In this document: piece by piece, positions 25,231 through 34,600 of the stretch
Layout of the letters: every line of letters starts with the position of its first letter
How positions within the stretch are numbered: position 1 is the stretch's first letter
Assembly (NCBI RefSeq): GCF_014698305.1
Contig: NZ_JACJST010000011.1
Location: 62,001-126,000, forward strand
Reading direction: 5' to 3'
DNA from: Anabaena lutea FACHB-196
Lineage (GTDB): Bacteria; Cyanobacteriota; Cyanobacteriia; Cyanobacteriales; Nostocaceae
Length of the DNA stretch: 64,000 nucleotides
Program-made: the position numbers and the translations under genes
Notes under the pieces: model-generated
What the model was told of the DNA's origin: nothing
What the model saw: only the letters and a program-made list of their open reading frames with translations
Database searches by the model: none

Positions 25231-25425
25231 ATGCGATATCAAGTCAAGTTAAATAAAATAGATAAAGTCTATGCTATCTGGTGTCCTGCTTTACCTGGAT
25301 GTTGGACAGTTGGAGAAACGGAACAAGAGGCTTTAGATAAGATGAAATATGCTATTCAAGCTTACTTAGAAACTGCTGATGAAGTTAGTAAAAATTCTGA
25401 ATTTTATTATGTAGAAGTTAGATAA
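25231..25425 (+). CDS. HicB-like protein (solo)
   Basis: 64 residues. It has the HicB/UPF0150 partial RNase-H-like fold: YAIWCPALPGCWTVGETEQEALDKMKYAIQAYLE contains the typical PxLPGCxxxGxTxxEAxxN-like signature. There is no C-terminal DNA-binding domain and no adjacent HicA toxin gene on either side. Solo HicB proteins are common in cyanobacteria. They may be remnants of toxin-antitoxin pairs or act in trans. A GAGAT sequence precedes the ATG. Confidence 0.8.
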   Translation: MRYQVKLNKIDKVYAIWCPALPGCWTVGETEQEALDKMKYAIQAYLETADEVSKNSEFYYVEVR

Positions 25426-25467
25426 TACTAATTAGCAGAAATACGTATTCATTAATTCGATAATTAC

Positions 25468-26289
25468 CTAAAGTGGTGTCACCCAATAGGTAATACCGTT
25501 AACAGTTTTATTCCTCAAACCAAACTTAGGTAAATCCTCTTCATTCCAACCAAGATAAGTCCAATGAGGAAGATCATTTTCAACAGTCTGAAACCAACCA
25601 TTTTGATTTAATGCTTGTCTCTGTGCTTGATTAGATACCCCTAAATCAATAGCTAATCCCCAGAGGTGTTGTGAAGTTCCTGGGGGTGCAACTGTACCCA
25701 GAATTTTTGTTTCTTTACCTTGTTGTACTTGTGATAAAGTTTGACTATTAGTGTATTTTTGCCAAAATCTTAAATTAGTAGCAAAACTGCGAGTACAATC
25801 ACCAGAATATCCAGATTTAAGAGAAATATTTTGCAAATGTCTAGCTTTATTAAAAGCTTCAGCGGCAACTTTTTGTAAATAACATTCTGTAGTTCCCTCC
25901 ACTAAATCTACTCGCATATTACCCTGATATTCTTGGGTTTGTTGTTCGTTGTCTAAGATAACTTTTGGTGGTAGTTTAATTTCTGGTTCTTGATTTATAA
26001 ATACTGTACCGTAAGCACGCAGGATGATATATTCAAATGTATTAGGTTGGGGAAAATTTGCTATTTGGTGAGTAATTGTAGCTAAAAAACGTTGTTGTTC
26101 ATCTAATTGCTGATTGGGAATAAATGGTGTAGATGGTGTTGTGTTGACATTATTTATAACTGCCGTATTTTCTAATGATTCATAGTAGTTAATGTCACTA
26201 CTGCCAACTAGAGTAAAAAATAGGAAGGTAATGATGGTAATAAAAGTTATCTTTCTTAAACGGCGTTTTAGTTTGGAATAACGTTTCAT
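25468..26289 (-). CDS. VanY-type D-alanyl-D-alanine carboxypeptidase (M15 family)
   Basis: 273 residues. An N-terminal signal-anchor helix (ITFITIITFLFFTLVGSS) follows a basic start, placing the enzyme outside the plasma membrane. A ~90-residue linker precedes an M15B peptidase domain: zinc motif SQHLWGLAIDLG (S-x-H-x-x-G-x-A-x-D form), an upstream SGYSGDCTRS region, and the second histidine in LPHWTYLGW. Such enzymes trim the terminal D-Ala of peptidoglycan stem peptides. All metal ligands appear present. Confidence 0.87.
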   Translation of the reverse strand: MKRYSKLKRRLRKITFITIITFLFFTLVGSSDINYYESLENTAVINNVNTTPSTPFIPNQQLDEQQRFLATITHQIANFPQPNTFEYIILRAYGTVFINQEPEIKLPPKVILDNEQQTQEYQGNMRVDLVEGTTECYLQKVAAEAFNKARHLQNISLKSGYSGDCTRSFATNLRFWQKYTNSQTLSQVQQGKETKILGTVAPPGTSQHLWGLAIDLGVSNQAQRQALNQNGWFQTVENDLPHWTYLGWNEEDLPKFGLRNKTVNGITYWVTPL

Positions 26290-26448
26290 TAAAAAATTGA
26301 TTGACTTGACAACTTGGTTTTAATTATATTACAGATTTTCAGAATGTTTCTTGTATAAATTTTGCGATTTCCTAGAACCCAGTTTCTAAAGCAAACATAA
26401 TAGATACACAAAAAATAAAAAATTGTGTTAGTCTAGATGTAGAGTATG

Positions 26449-26506
26449 ACAAGGTGTCCCGAACTGCACGGGAAGGTATGGTGCGGTTGAAACACCGTGC
26501 GCCTGT
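26449..26506 (+). repeat. 58-bp structured repeat, copy 1 (candidate ncRNA/aptamer)
   Basis: Starts ACAAGGTGTCCCG and ends CCGTGCGCCTGT. Possible forward-strand pairings: outer stem GGTGT with ACACC; inner hairpin CCCG-AACTGCA-CGGG; and GGTG with CACC, or GCAC with GTGC, as alternatives. Competing stems of this kind are typical of a structured RNA. Far more GC-rich than its surroundings. Confidence 0.5.
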
Positions 26507-26600
26507 CAGAATAAGCTTTTACGCATTTACTTTTTTCCGCAAAAGCCTTTATACAATGACTCTAGGCTGCTAAATATTAAATTTAGCTGCGTAACAGCTT

Positions 26601-26658
26601 ACAAGGTGTCCCGAACTGCACGGGAAGGTATGGTGCGGTTGAAACACCGTGCGCCTGT
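26601..26658 (+). repeat. 58-bp structured repeat, copy 2 (candidate ncRNA/aptamer)
   Basis: Identical to copy 1 over all 58 bases, in the same orientation. The 94 bp between copies and the downstream flank are unrelated to each other, so the boundary of conservation is sharp on both sides. Followed 60 bp later by a terminator-like hairpin. Confidence 0.5.
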
Positions 26659-26717
26659 ATATAGATTAATAAGGAAACACATAGAGTCTGTGATTTCCAA
26701 AAGCCTAGTCTAAACAT

Positions 26718-26750
26718 AAGCCCACAACTATTACAGTAGTTGTGGGTTTA
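26718..26750. terminator. terminator-like hairpin
   Basis: CCCACAACTA (26721-26730) pairs with TAGTTGTGGG (26737-26746) across TTACAG, extended by AAG/TTT. It can end forward transcription from the twin repeats, or reverse transcription from the DUF3800 gene (stop at 26773). The U-tract is weak on both strands. Confidence 0.55.
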
Positions 26751-26772
26751 GCATTAAATCCTTTTACCAGTT

Positions 26773-27483
26773 TTAAGGAATTTCAACTAAATGAATTTTT
26801 TCTTGAAGAATATCGAAAGCTTTTAGAAATTCGACATTACGATCATCTTTCTGTATATCCTGTGTCTTCAAACTAATCAAGTAAGCAACGTAATCTGCTA
26901 ATTGTAGACCTACATAAAATTGTGAAGCACCTAACCAGGGCTGTTCCACAAAATTACAATCATATTTTCGTGAATTTACCCAGTCTCGGTAAGCCTTGAC
27001 TAAACGATCATCCTGTTTACTTGTGCTGTGTGTTGAACGTGAGTCCAAAAATAAAATTCCACTTTCATTGGAGGATTTTAGAAAACTATCTAATTCTTCT
27101 AATAAGCGATGGAACGTAAAGCGGTAAAGTATAACATCATCTTTCATTCCTTCTCTATTCTCAAAGAGTAATTTTTTATTGACTACAACAGAAAATATAT
27201 GACATGGAATCTTATTCAGGGTTTCTGAGATACTTAAAAATGTACGAACACGAGCTTCAAAATTCCAGCCCTTAAAGAGTTCCTTTCCTTTACAAAGTTC
27301 GTTACCTTTTAACTCCCAATCTTCAGGTTCTTTCGTTTTAACGATATTTCGTTTGAGCAAAGAAATTTGTTCATAATTTTTAGAGTAATTTTTTTCATAA
27401 ATAGCAAGACTAGCTAAAACAAAATAATTGGTTCCATTATCCTTTGCTCCAGTGCCACTTTCATCAATATAAAATAGAAACAT
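26773..27483 (-). CDS. DUF3800 domain protein
   Basis: 236 residues. It starts with the hallmark FLFYIDESGTG (D7, E8) of DUF3800. Further conserved acidic positions include GILFLDSRSTHS and LQLADYVAYLI. The family is thought to have an RNase-H-like fold with acidic active-site residues and is often found in accessory or phage-defence regions; no activity is proven by this sequence. It is monocistronic. Its low GC content compared with mnmG downstream fits an accessory gene. Confidence 0.85.
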   Translation of the reverse strand: MFLFYIDESGTGAKDNGTNYFVLASLAIYEKNYSKNYEQISLLKRNIVKTKEPEDWELKGNELCKGKELFKGWNFEARVRTFLSISETLNKIPCHIFSVVVNKKLLFENREGMKDDVILYRFTFHRLLEELDSFLKSSNESGILFLDSRSTHSTSKQDDRLVKAYRDWVNSRKYDCNFVEQPWLGASQFYVGLQLADYVAYLISLKTQDIQKDDRNVEFLKAFDILQEKIHLVEIP

Positions 27484-27706
27484 ATTGCGGTTTAGAAAAT
27501 ACCAAAAACTTCTACTGTATCAATTTGATGACAGCAGAAGTTTATAGGAGGTTAATCAAGATATCTTACCGTAGTTGGTAATATGACTAATAAACAAAGT
27601 AAATTTAGTTAAAGAGCTTTTATTATTTAAAATCTTCTAGTAACTTTCCTCACCCCTTCACCACCAAGCAACCACCAATAAACCCCTGTATCCGCTAAAA
27701 TCAAAT

Positions 27707-27734
27707 AATGACTCTCAACTAATGACTCTCAACT
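27707..27734. repeat. 14-bp tandem duplication upstream of mnmG
   Basis: AATGACTCTCAACT occurs twice in direct succession, ending 22 bp before the mnmG ATG. It probably lies in the mnmG 5' leader. No known regulator site is recognised. Confidence 0.7.
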
Positions 27735-27756
27735 GGCTCATTCTGTAACTAAGACC

Positions 27757-29694
27757 ATGCACAATTCTGTTGAATTCCAAGACGCATTTGATGTGATAGT
27801 CGTCGGTGCAGGTCACTCCGGTTGCGAAGCAGCTTTAGCTACTGCCCGCCTCGGTTGTCGGACTCTGCTTTTGACCCTTAATCTAGATAGAATCGCTTGG
27901 CAACCTTGTAACCCAGCAGTAGGTGGCCCAGCCAAATCTCAATTAACCCATGAAGTTGATGCTTTGGGTGGAGAACTTGGCAAAGTCGCAGACCGCACCT
28001 ATCTACAAAAACGCATCCTCAACTCTTCACGAGGGCCTGCGGTGTGGGCATTACGGGCGCAAACCGATAAGCGCGAATATGCAACAGTCATGAAGACAAT
28101 TGTCGAAAATCAAGAAAACTTGACAATTCGGGAAGGAATGGCCACCGACTTGGTGCTGGGTGCTAACGATGAAATTATCGGTGTAAAAACTTACTTTGGC
28201 ATGGCGTTTCAATGCAAAGCCTTAATTATCACTACCGGCACATTCTTGGGTGGTAAAATTTGGGTGGGTAACAAGTCAATGGCTGCTGGACGTGCGGGAG
28301 AATTTGCGGCTGAAGGATTGACACAAACTCTCAATCGCTTAGGATTTGAAACGGGAAGATTAAAAACGGGAACACCGGCGCGGGTAGATAGACGCTCGGC
28401 AGATTACAGTAAAATGGAAATTCAGCCGGGGGATAAAGAAGTCCGCTGGTTTAGCTTTGACCCCCAAGCCTGGGTAGAACGGGAACAAATGCCTTGTTAC
28501 ATGACCCGAACTACGGCGGAAACTCATCGTTTGATTCGGGAAAATTTGCACCTATCACCGGTTTATGGTGGTTGGGTGGAAGCAAAGGGACCGCGTTATT
28601 GTCCGAGTATTGAAGATAAGATTGTCCGCTTTGCAGATAAAGAAAGCCACCAAATTTTTATTGAACCAGAAGGAAGAGATATTCCCGAATTATACATCCA
28701 AGGCTTTTCCACTGGTTTACCAGAAAATCTGCAATTGCTGATGTTGCGGAGTCTTCCCGGTTTAGAAAATTGTGTAATGCTGCGTCCGGCCTATGCGGTG
28801 GAATATGATTATATACCTGCAACTCAGTGTTATCCGACGTTGATGACGAAGAAGGTAGAAGGGCTATTTTGTGCGGGACAAATTAATGGGACAACCGGTT
28901 ATGAAGAAGCTGCTGCTCAAGGTTTGGTAGCGGGAATTAATGCAGCGCGATTTGTCCGGGGTGAAGAAATGATCATTTTCCCTCGTGAGCAAAGTTACAT
29001 TGGCACTTTAGTTGATGATTTGTGTACAAAGGATTTGCGGGAACCTTACCGTATGCTCACGAGTAGGTCTGAGTACCGCTTGTTACTGCGTTCTGATAAT
29101 GCTGACCAACGGTTGACCCCTTTAGGAAGAGAAATTGGTTTAATTGATGACCGTCGTTGGGATTTGTTTACCAGCAAACAAGAACAGATTACGGCGGAGA
29201 AAGAACGCTTGCATTCTACCAGAATTAAAGAACTTGAGGAAGTGGGGAGAGCGATCGCACAGGATACCCAACAAGTCATTAAAGGGTCAATTACCCTGGC
29301 TGACTTATTGCGTCGTCCAGGAATACATTACGTTGATTTAGAAAGGTACGGACTAGGTAACACCACCCTCAACCAAGCCGAAAAAGAAGGTGCAGAAATT
29401 GACATTAAATATTCTGGATATCTAGTCAGACAGCAAAACCAAATCGAGCAAACTGCACGTCAAGCAAACCGCCAGTTACCAGCTGATTTAGACTACACAA
29501 CAATTGATACTCTTTCTAAAGAAGCCAGAGAAAAGCTCAACAAGGTAAAACCCCTCACAATTGGTCAAGCAGCACGAATTGGCGGAGTTAATCCAGCTGA
29601 TATCAACGCCTTACTAATTTATTTAGAAATACGTAAAACCAAAACCGAGCCAGATTTTTCGGTATTAGTTTCCACCAAATATCACCAAGGGTGA
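27757..29694 (+). CDS. mnmG: tRNA uridine-5-carboxymethylaminomethyl modification enzyme MnmG (GidA)
   Basis: 645 residues, full length. An N-terminal FAD-binding motif, [21 protein letters not shown], and the conserved [20 protein letters not shown] and [12 protein letters not shown] segments are all present. A helical C-terminal tRNA-binding region ends near ISALL-like [11 protein letters not shown]. With MnmE it adds the carboxymethylaminomethyl group to wobble U34 of certain tRNAs using FADH2 and methylene-tetrahydrofolate. The gene stands alone; mnmE is not in the window. Confidence 0.96.
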   Translation: MHNSVEFQDAFDVIVVGAGHSGCEAALATARLGCRTLLLTLNLDRIAWQPCNPAVGGPAKSQLTHEVDALGGELGKVADRTYLQKRILNSSRGPAVWALRAQTDKREYATVMKTIVENQENLTIREGMATDLVLGANDEIIGVKTYFGMAFQCKALIITTGTFLGGKIWVGNKSMAAGRAGEFAAEGLTQTLNRLGFETGRLKTGTPARVDRRSADYSKMEIQPGDKEVRWFSFDPQAWVEREQMPCYMTRTTAETHRLIRENLHLSPVYGGWVEAKGPRYCPSIEDKIVRFADKESHQIFIEPEGRDIPELYIQGFSTGLPENLQLLMLRSLPGLENCVMLRPAYAVEYDYIPATQCYPTLMTKKVEGLFCAGQINGTTGYEEAAAQGLVAGINAARFVRGEEMIIFPREQSYIGTLVDDLCTKDLREPYRMLTSRSEYRLLLRSDNADQRLTPLGREIGLIDDRRWDLFTSKQEQITAEKERLHSTRIKELEEVGRAIAQDTQQVIKGSITLADLLRRPGIHYVDLERYGLGNTTLNQAEKEGAEIDIKYSGYLVRQQNQIEQTARQANRQLPADLDYTTIDTLSKEAREKLNKVKPLTIGQAARIGGVNPADINALLIYLEIRKTKTEPDFSVLVSTKYHQG

Positions 29695-29907
29695 GTATAG
29701 TATAGGTTAGGGGATCAGTATGATCGATGACATAGATTTTTGAAGTGATATTATCAATCATTTCCAAATCATTGTAGAATTTAATACCACTGCTCAATCA
29801 ACTTTTTTCTCTGGAATTAAGTGATTAGCTGTTTGATTAAAACAACGCGATTTCCCGGCCATCTAAGTGTCGTTTCCCCGTCCTAGCAGCTACAACCGAA
29901 GAAGTCT

Positions 29908-31128
29908 ATGATACCAGAAGCCAGCACCCATCTCACTATTTCGGAAGCATCAGAGGACTTAATCACCAATGAGCCTTGGTCGATAGAGACTTACGCTGAA
30001 GGCTTGATGGATGATATCTTCACCGATATTGATGACATTCTGGACGGTCGAAGGAAGCGGCCTGCCAAAACTGTGAGGACAGAATACCCCTCTATGCAAA
30101 CAGTTACAGTGAAGATGCCAGAAGTTGTTTTACCACAAAGAGTACACCAAGCAGTCAAGGCGCTATCGCCAAGCAAAAATCAGCCAACGAGTACATTGAT
30201 CCTCAATGCTCCCTCTGTGACTGCAATTAGTCCCAGGAATGAGCAAAAAAATCGTGGTTTAGATAAGCTGCTAATTCTGGGAGCGTCCTTCGGCTTGGCA
30301 ATTGTCGGTACAGTCTATCTAACAGAGTCGGGATTATTAACTAACCAATTGACTTCCCAGAGTCTGCCAACAGACCAACTAGCATCACCAGTAGTAATAA
30401 AGCCAGACCCGCAAGCCGAGTTGGTTAATTATATGTTGGAAGCCCTGGCAGTGATAGACCAGCAAGGAGTAACCAATAATCAGACACCTGCTAAACCTGG
30501 ATTTCCCGATGTAAATCTGAATCAGACAAACGCTTTGCCTTTGCCAAGTACCCAACCAGTGGGGACTCTACCACCACCTTTGGCTGCTAACAATGTCCCA
30601 CCCGTGCCGAGTCGGACAACAAATGTAATCGAACGGATTTATATCCCCGTTTATCAAGCGCCTCAACCTATGCGTCCCTTACCACCGGTTCCGCCAATTC
30701 TTCCACAGGGTTCTGCACCTAATACTGTACAACCAGTAGCCAAGCCAATACCGGAAAAAGTGTCAACTCCATCTGTGAAAACCCCAGTGACAGCTGCCAA
30801 GCCAGCGGTTAATCCTCAGCCACTGCGAATATTACCACCAAAACTACCTACGACTAAAGCAACTATACCAACAGCAGTTATAGAAAAAGCCCCAACTACT
30901 ATCCAGCAACAGGCATCTTTACCTGCCTATTCCGCAGAGTTAGAGGGATTGCTAGAATTGGGTAACAAATCGGCCGCTTTGTTTAAAATCGATGGCGTGA
31001 CTCGCCGGGTTAACCTGGGAGAGAGTATTGGTTCTAGTGGCTGGACGCTAGTAGAGGTGAGTAACGGTGAGGCTATTATCCGTCGTAACGGTGAAGTGCG
31101 ATCAATTTACGCAGGGCAGAAGTTGTAA
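29908..31128 (+). CDS. membrane-anchored proline-rich protein with PilP/GspC-like C-terminus
   Basis: 406 residues. An acidic cytoplasmic N-terminus (~1-120) precedes one transmembrane helix (LLILGASFGLAIVGTVYL, about 127-145) and a long Pro/Gln/Thr-rich periplasmic linker (~160-340). A compact C-terminal beta domain (~345-406: LEGLLELGNKSAALFKIDG, then GESIGSSGWTLVEV, RNGEVRSIYAGQKL) has the repeated-strand pattern of the PilP/GspC homology region. That suggests a role in type IV pilus or secretion assembly. No other pilus gene is in the window, so this is an inference from architecture. Confidence 0.6.
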   Translation: MIPEASTHLTISEASEDLITNEPWSIETYAEGLMDDIFTDIDDILDGRRKRPAKTVRTEYPSMQTVTVKMPEVVLPQRVHQAVKALSPSKNQPTSTLILNAPSVTAISPRNEQKNRGLDKLLILGASFGLAIVGTVYLTESGLLTNQLTSQSLPTDQLASPVVIKPDPQAELVNYMLEALAVIDQQGVTNNQTPAKPGFPDVNLNQTNALPLPSTQPVGTLPPPLAANNVPPVPSRTTNVIERIYIPVYQAPQPMRPLPPVPPILPQGSAPNTVQPVAKPIPEKVSTPSVKTPVTAAKPAVNPQPLRILPPKLPTTKATIPTAVIEKAPTTIQQQASLPAYSAELEGLLELGNKSAALFKIDGVTRRVNLGESIGSSGWTLVEVSNGEAIIRRNGEVRSIYAGQKL

Positions 31129-31205
31129 AACTCCTCCTAATAGTCTGTCAACCCAAAAATGACTGGTGAAGGGAGGTAGAGGAAGCAGGGGAAGAATATA
31201 TAGCA

Positions 31206-31360
31206 GGAGTCAGGAGACGCTTCGCAGACCTATCGCTTACGCCACGCTGCGCTATCGGTTCAGGAGACGCTACGCAGACCTCCGGTTCAGGAGTAAAACT
31301 GGCGAATGTGTATAGGTTTCAATTTTGATTCTGTACCTAATTGATCTGCAATATGCTGTA
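31206..31360 (+). repeat. dispersed repeat block, inverted copy at 35931-36035
   Basis: Contains two partial direct units starting CAGGAGACGC, then a unique-looking tail (GAGTAAAACTGGCGAATGTG and following). The tail is found again in reverse complement at 35931-36035 with high identity. The two copies face each other across dnaX and the 35188 gene. Confidence 0.75.
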
Positions 31361-31372
31361 AATGCATACTTC

Positions 31373-31524
31373 TAGCAATCCTAAAGTTTTATACTCAACA
31401 CGGCTTAATTATTTGATTCTGCGGGTAGGGGTAAAGCGCAGTGCTAAACCCTTACAAATCTAAGTTTTTCGTGATTTCACAAAAGTCCATGTCTCAACCG
31501 TTTTGAGTATATATAGGATTGCTA
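31373..31524. mobile_element. 152-bp inverted-repeat element
   Basis: Ends TAGCAATCCT (31373-31382) and AGGATTGCTA (31515-31524). A second matched pair lies just inside, ATACTCAA (31391-31398) with TTGAGTAT (31503-31510). The centre holds a GTAGGGGT...ACCCTTAC hairpin resembling the one at 4830-4858. Non-coding and MITE-like. Fragments of its ends recur near 21620 and 24179. Confidence 0.65.
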
Positions 31525-31637
31525 TATATTTTCTCTATCAACTTGGTCTTGCAACTATAAATTTGTAAGATTCACATTTACAAAAAATGAGAGTTTGAGA
31601 GATTTTTTGCGTTAGGGATTTTTTATTTGGAAGTCCC

Positions 31638-34600
31638 TTAATCATAATCATATTCTGATTCATATATCTCAAGATCTACTGAAACCCTCGTATCAGATAA
31701 ATCTAAAGCATCATCTGTGAGGCGGACGATTTCCCCAGAAAAAAAAGTTGCCAGACTTTTAGCCGCATTTGCTACTTCATCATGATCCCAATTTGTCCCA
31801 GGTGCTTGAATTGGTGACGGAGACAGGGTTTGTACTGGGGCTGTATTCGTCGCTAAGGGTTCAGTTTTTGTTGGTGCAGGTGCTGCTTGGGTTGGTTGTG
31901 GTGGGGGTGCTGGTGCTGGTTCTGGAGGTTGAATTTGCTGGTTATAACTAGGGACTGGTGGCTGTTGGACGCGAGTAGAATCTTGTGGGGGAGGATTTTT
32001 TCTGGCTGAGGTAAGTGTTGAAGAAGTTAATTTTTCTAGACATACCTGGATTTCTCTCTGGAAAGTTTGCTGAAAAGCAGAGGTAATTATAGGCAGATCA
32101 GATTTACCTTTCTCATACCATGCTTGTTTAATAGCAATACGTGCTACAACACCATCAAAGTCCATAAGTTGGCTCATTTGACGCAGCATTTCCCTCCTTG
32201 AGGCTGGTTGAAGGTTAGCTAGTACCTGTTGCCAAACTTGAGTTAAGTCATACTGTGATCCTGCCACAACTTCTTGTGAGGGTGCTGTGGAAATTGTTAC
32301 AGGTGGTGGAGTATGTACAGGTTCTGGTGGTGGTGAAGATACTGTATTAGGTGTTGAGTTGTGATTGGCTGGGGTATAAGCTGGCGCTGGTGAAGATACT
32401 TGTGAATTATGATTTGCTTGAGTATAAGCGGCTGGTTGTGGAGTAGCTGGTTGGTAAGAAGTTGGAGATACTACAGGCGTATTCACTTGTTGAGGTACAC
32501 TTGGCGCTTGCGGTTGAATATTGGCACTAGGTAACAATCCCAGTAGTGTGACTTCTAACCACAAACGGGGCTGGGTTGTGTTTTTAAGTTGGACTTCTGC
32601 TGTCCGCAGGTGTTGCTGTCCGCGCAATATTGTAGTTATATCTAACCTTTGGGCAGAGTTAACTAGTGCAGTCCAGGTTTGCTGAGTACAAGCAACTAAA
32701 TCTTGACGATTTGGGGCAGTTTTAGCAATTAGTAAATCCCGATAGAAAGCAGCCAAATTTTGGAGAATGGTGAGGGGTTCTCTACCTCGATCTAGGATTT
32801 TTCTGGTAGAGTCTAGCACGACTTCAGCATTATCTTGTGCGATCGCATCTAACAAACCTAACAAATCCTGTTCACTAACTGAACCCACCAAATCCCAAAC
32901 TTGTTCTGGCGTAACTTCTCCAGCCACCAGTGCTAATTGATCAAGTAGACTTTCTGCATCTCTTAACCCCCCTTGAGCAATTTGTCCCACTAAGGTAAGA
33001 GAATCATGGGCAATATTAATGCTTTCTTTGGCGGCAATATGGGTTAAATGCTTTACCATCGCCTCTAACTGAATACGTCTAAAATCAAACCTTTGACAGC
33101 GAGAAATAATTGTTGGTAATACCCGCTGCGGGTCTGTTGTCGCTAGAACAAAAACAACGTGCTTTGGTGGTTCTTCCAGTGTCTTTAGCAACGCATTAAA
33201 AGCGGCGGTACTGAGCATATGACAGTTATGAACCAGAAGCCCATTAGCTATAAAGTTATGGTTATCCTCAACTTCAATATCATAGACTCGTTCAACTCCA
33301 GCGAGGTGAACAGATTCGACCTTCTCCAAACTTGTAGTCCATTGCGGGTATGGAATATCGTTTAAGGTCTGCCAACCATTTTCGACTGGTACTTGCTCCC
33401 ATCCATATGTAGTTGTACTGTTTCCCTGTGCTACTTCTGGTGTAAAACTTTGTTGCTGCTGGGTATCCCATTGCTGTAAGCCAGGTAGCAATAAGTTGAT
33501 TTTCTGTGGCTGAGAATCCTTCTGTATGTAGTTGAATTTGTGGGCTTCCTTCTGGACTGAGGCTGAGTGATCCATCATCACAAAACCACCAAGCAAGTCC
33601 TTCTGGAGTAATTTTATTGAGCCATTCCATTGAGACAATTTTTTTATCCCTACTCGGTTTAACGATGTCAAACACTTCTTGGAGTTGGGGATGACAACCT
33701 GTGTTGCAGGTAACTGAGATTTTACCGTATCCTTGATTTGCTGTAACTCGTAACTTTGGACGCAGTTCTGCAAGACGAAAGGCTTTGTATTCCAACCAAT
33801 CTTGTTGACTTTCTGCGTGTGTCCAAGACAATCTAGGGAATCTACTGTGTTTGTTGGGGTAGCCGATAGAGCAATCTCCCAGTAACGTTCCGTAGATGAG
33901 TCCGAGTGCATCAGGTTGTATAAAGGCTGTATTAGCAAGGAAATTCTCTGTTCTGAGTTCCCAATTTCCGTGTCCTTTTTTGTAAGGATGTCTTGTCCAG
34001 TGAGATTGGATGCTGGTAATTCCCTTTCCCTTTTGTTGTAAAAAATTTGGGATATCAAGTTTTTCTCCACATCCACAAGCACAGAACGGTTGAAGTAATT
34101 GGGCTTGTTTGATAATTGATTCCAAATCGTATGATTTTTGCCCGTATGTATTGCCTTTAAACTGGTGTCCGTTAACGAATCTTCGGATGCGTCCATCAAT
34201 GCCAAATTTGTAAATGAGAGCGCCGCATCCACACTCACAGGGGATAGTATCTTCACACCTTCTTTTACGTCTCTTGCTGGTATCCATCCCTGCTCTGTTC
34301 TGATTAAATGATTATCTGTACATCTGATTTCTCGGTTAGTGGTTTTGATGATTAAGGTTTGCTTTTCTCCTTGGTCTAACCAACGGACAATTTTCTTAAA
34401 TTCCCACTTGCCAGATGAATCATTGTAGCTAAGGGCTTTTTTACCTTTGATACTGGGGTTATCAATACGGACAAGTCCTACATCAGTTAGAACTAATGAA
34501 TCTCCAGTTAGGCACTCGTCAATTACATAAACCTTATACCGACACTGCACAGGAGCAAACTGCGCCTTTTCAATCAATTCGCGGATATTATCGACACCAG

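Larger units (their letters stand above)
26290..26772. other. 483-bp intergenic region with twin structured repeats
   Basis: No protein gene. It contains two identical 58-bp copies of a hairpin-rich sequence (26449-26506 and 26601-26658) separated by 94 bp, then a strong hairpin at 26718-26750. The arrangement looks like a forward-strand non-coding transcript (see findings). Confidence 0.5.
31129..31637. other. 509-bp intergenic region carrying two repeat elements
   Basis: Between the PilP-like gene and the 3' end of dnaX. It contains a GGAGACGC(T/A)TCGCAGACC-type repeat block (31206-31360) and a 152-bp inverted-repeat element (31373-31524). The rest is AT-rich and no gene is seen. Confidence 0.6.

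Noticed and set aside
26449-26658. CRISPR-like repeat (contains GGTTGAAAC)
   Set aside because: Only two copies, 94-bp unlike spacer, 58-bp unit with internal hairpins, and no cas genes.
33225-34514. Simple pseudogenisation of the dnaX intein endonuclease by one frameshift
   Set aside because: One frameshift would break the dnaX frame. Here the dnaX frame is open throughout and the endonuclease has its own start and stop.
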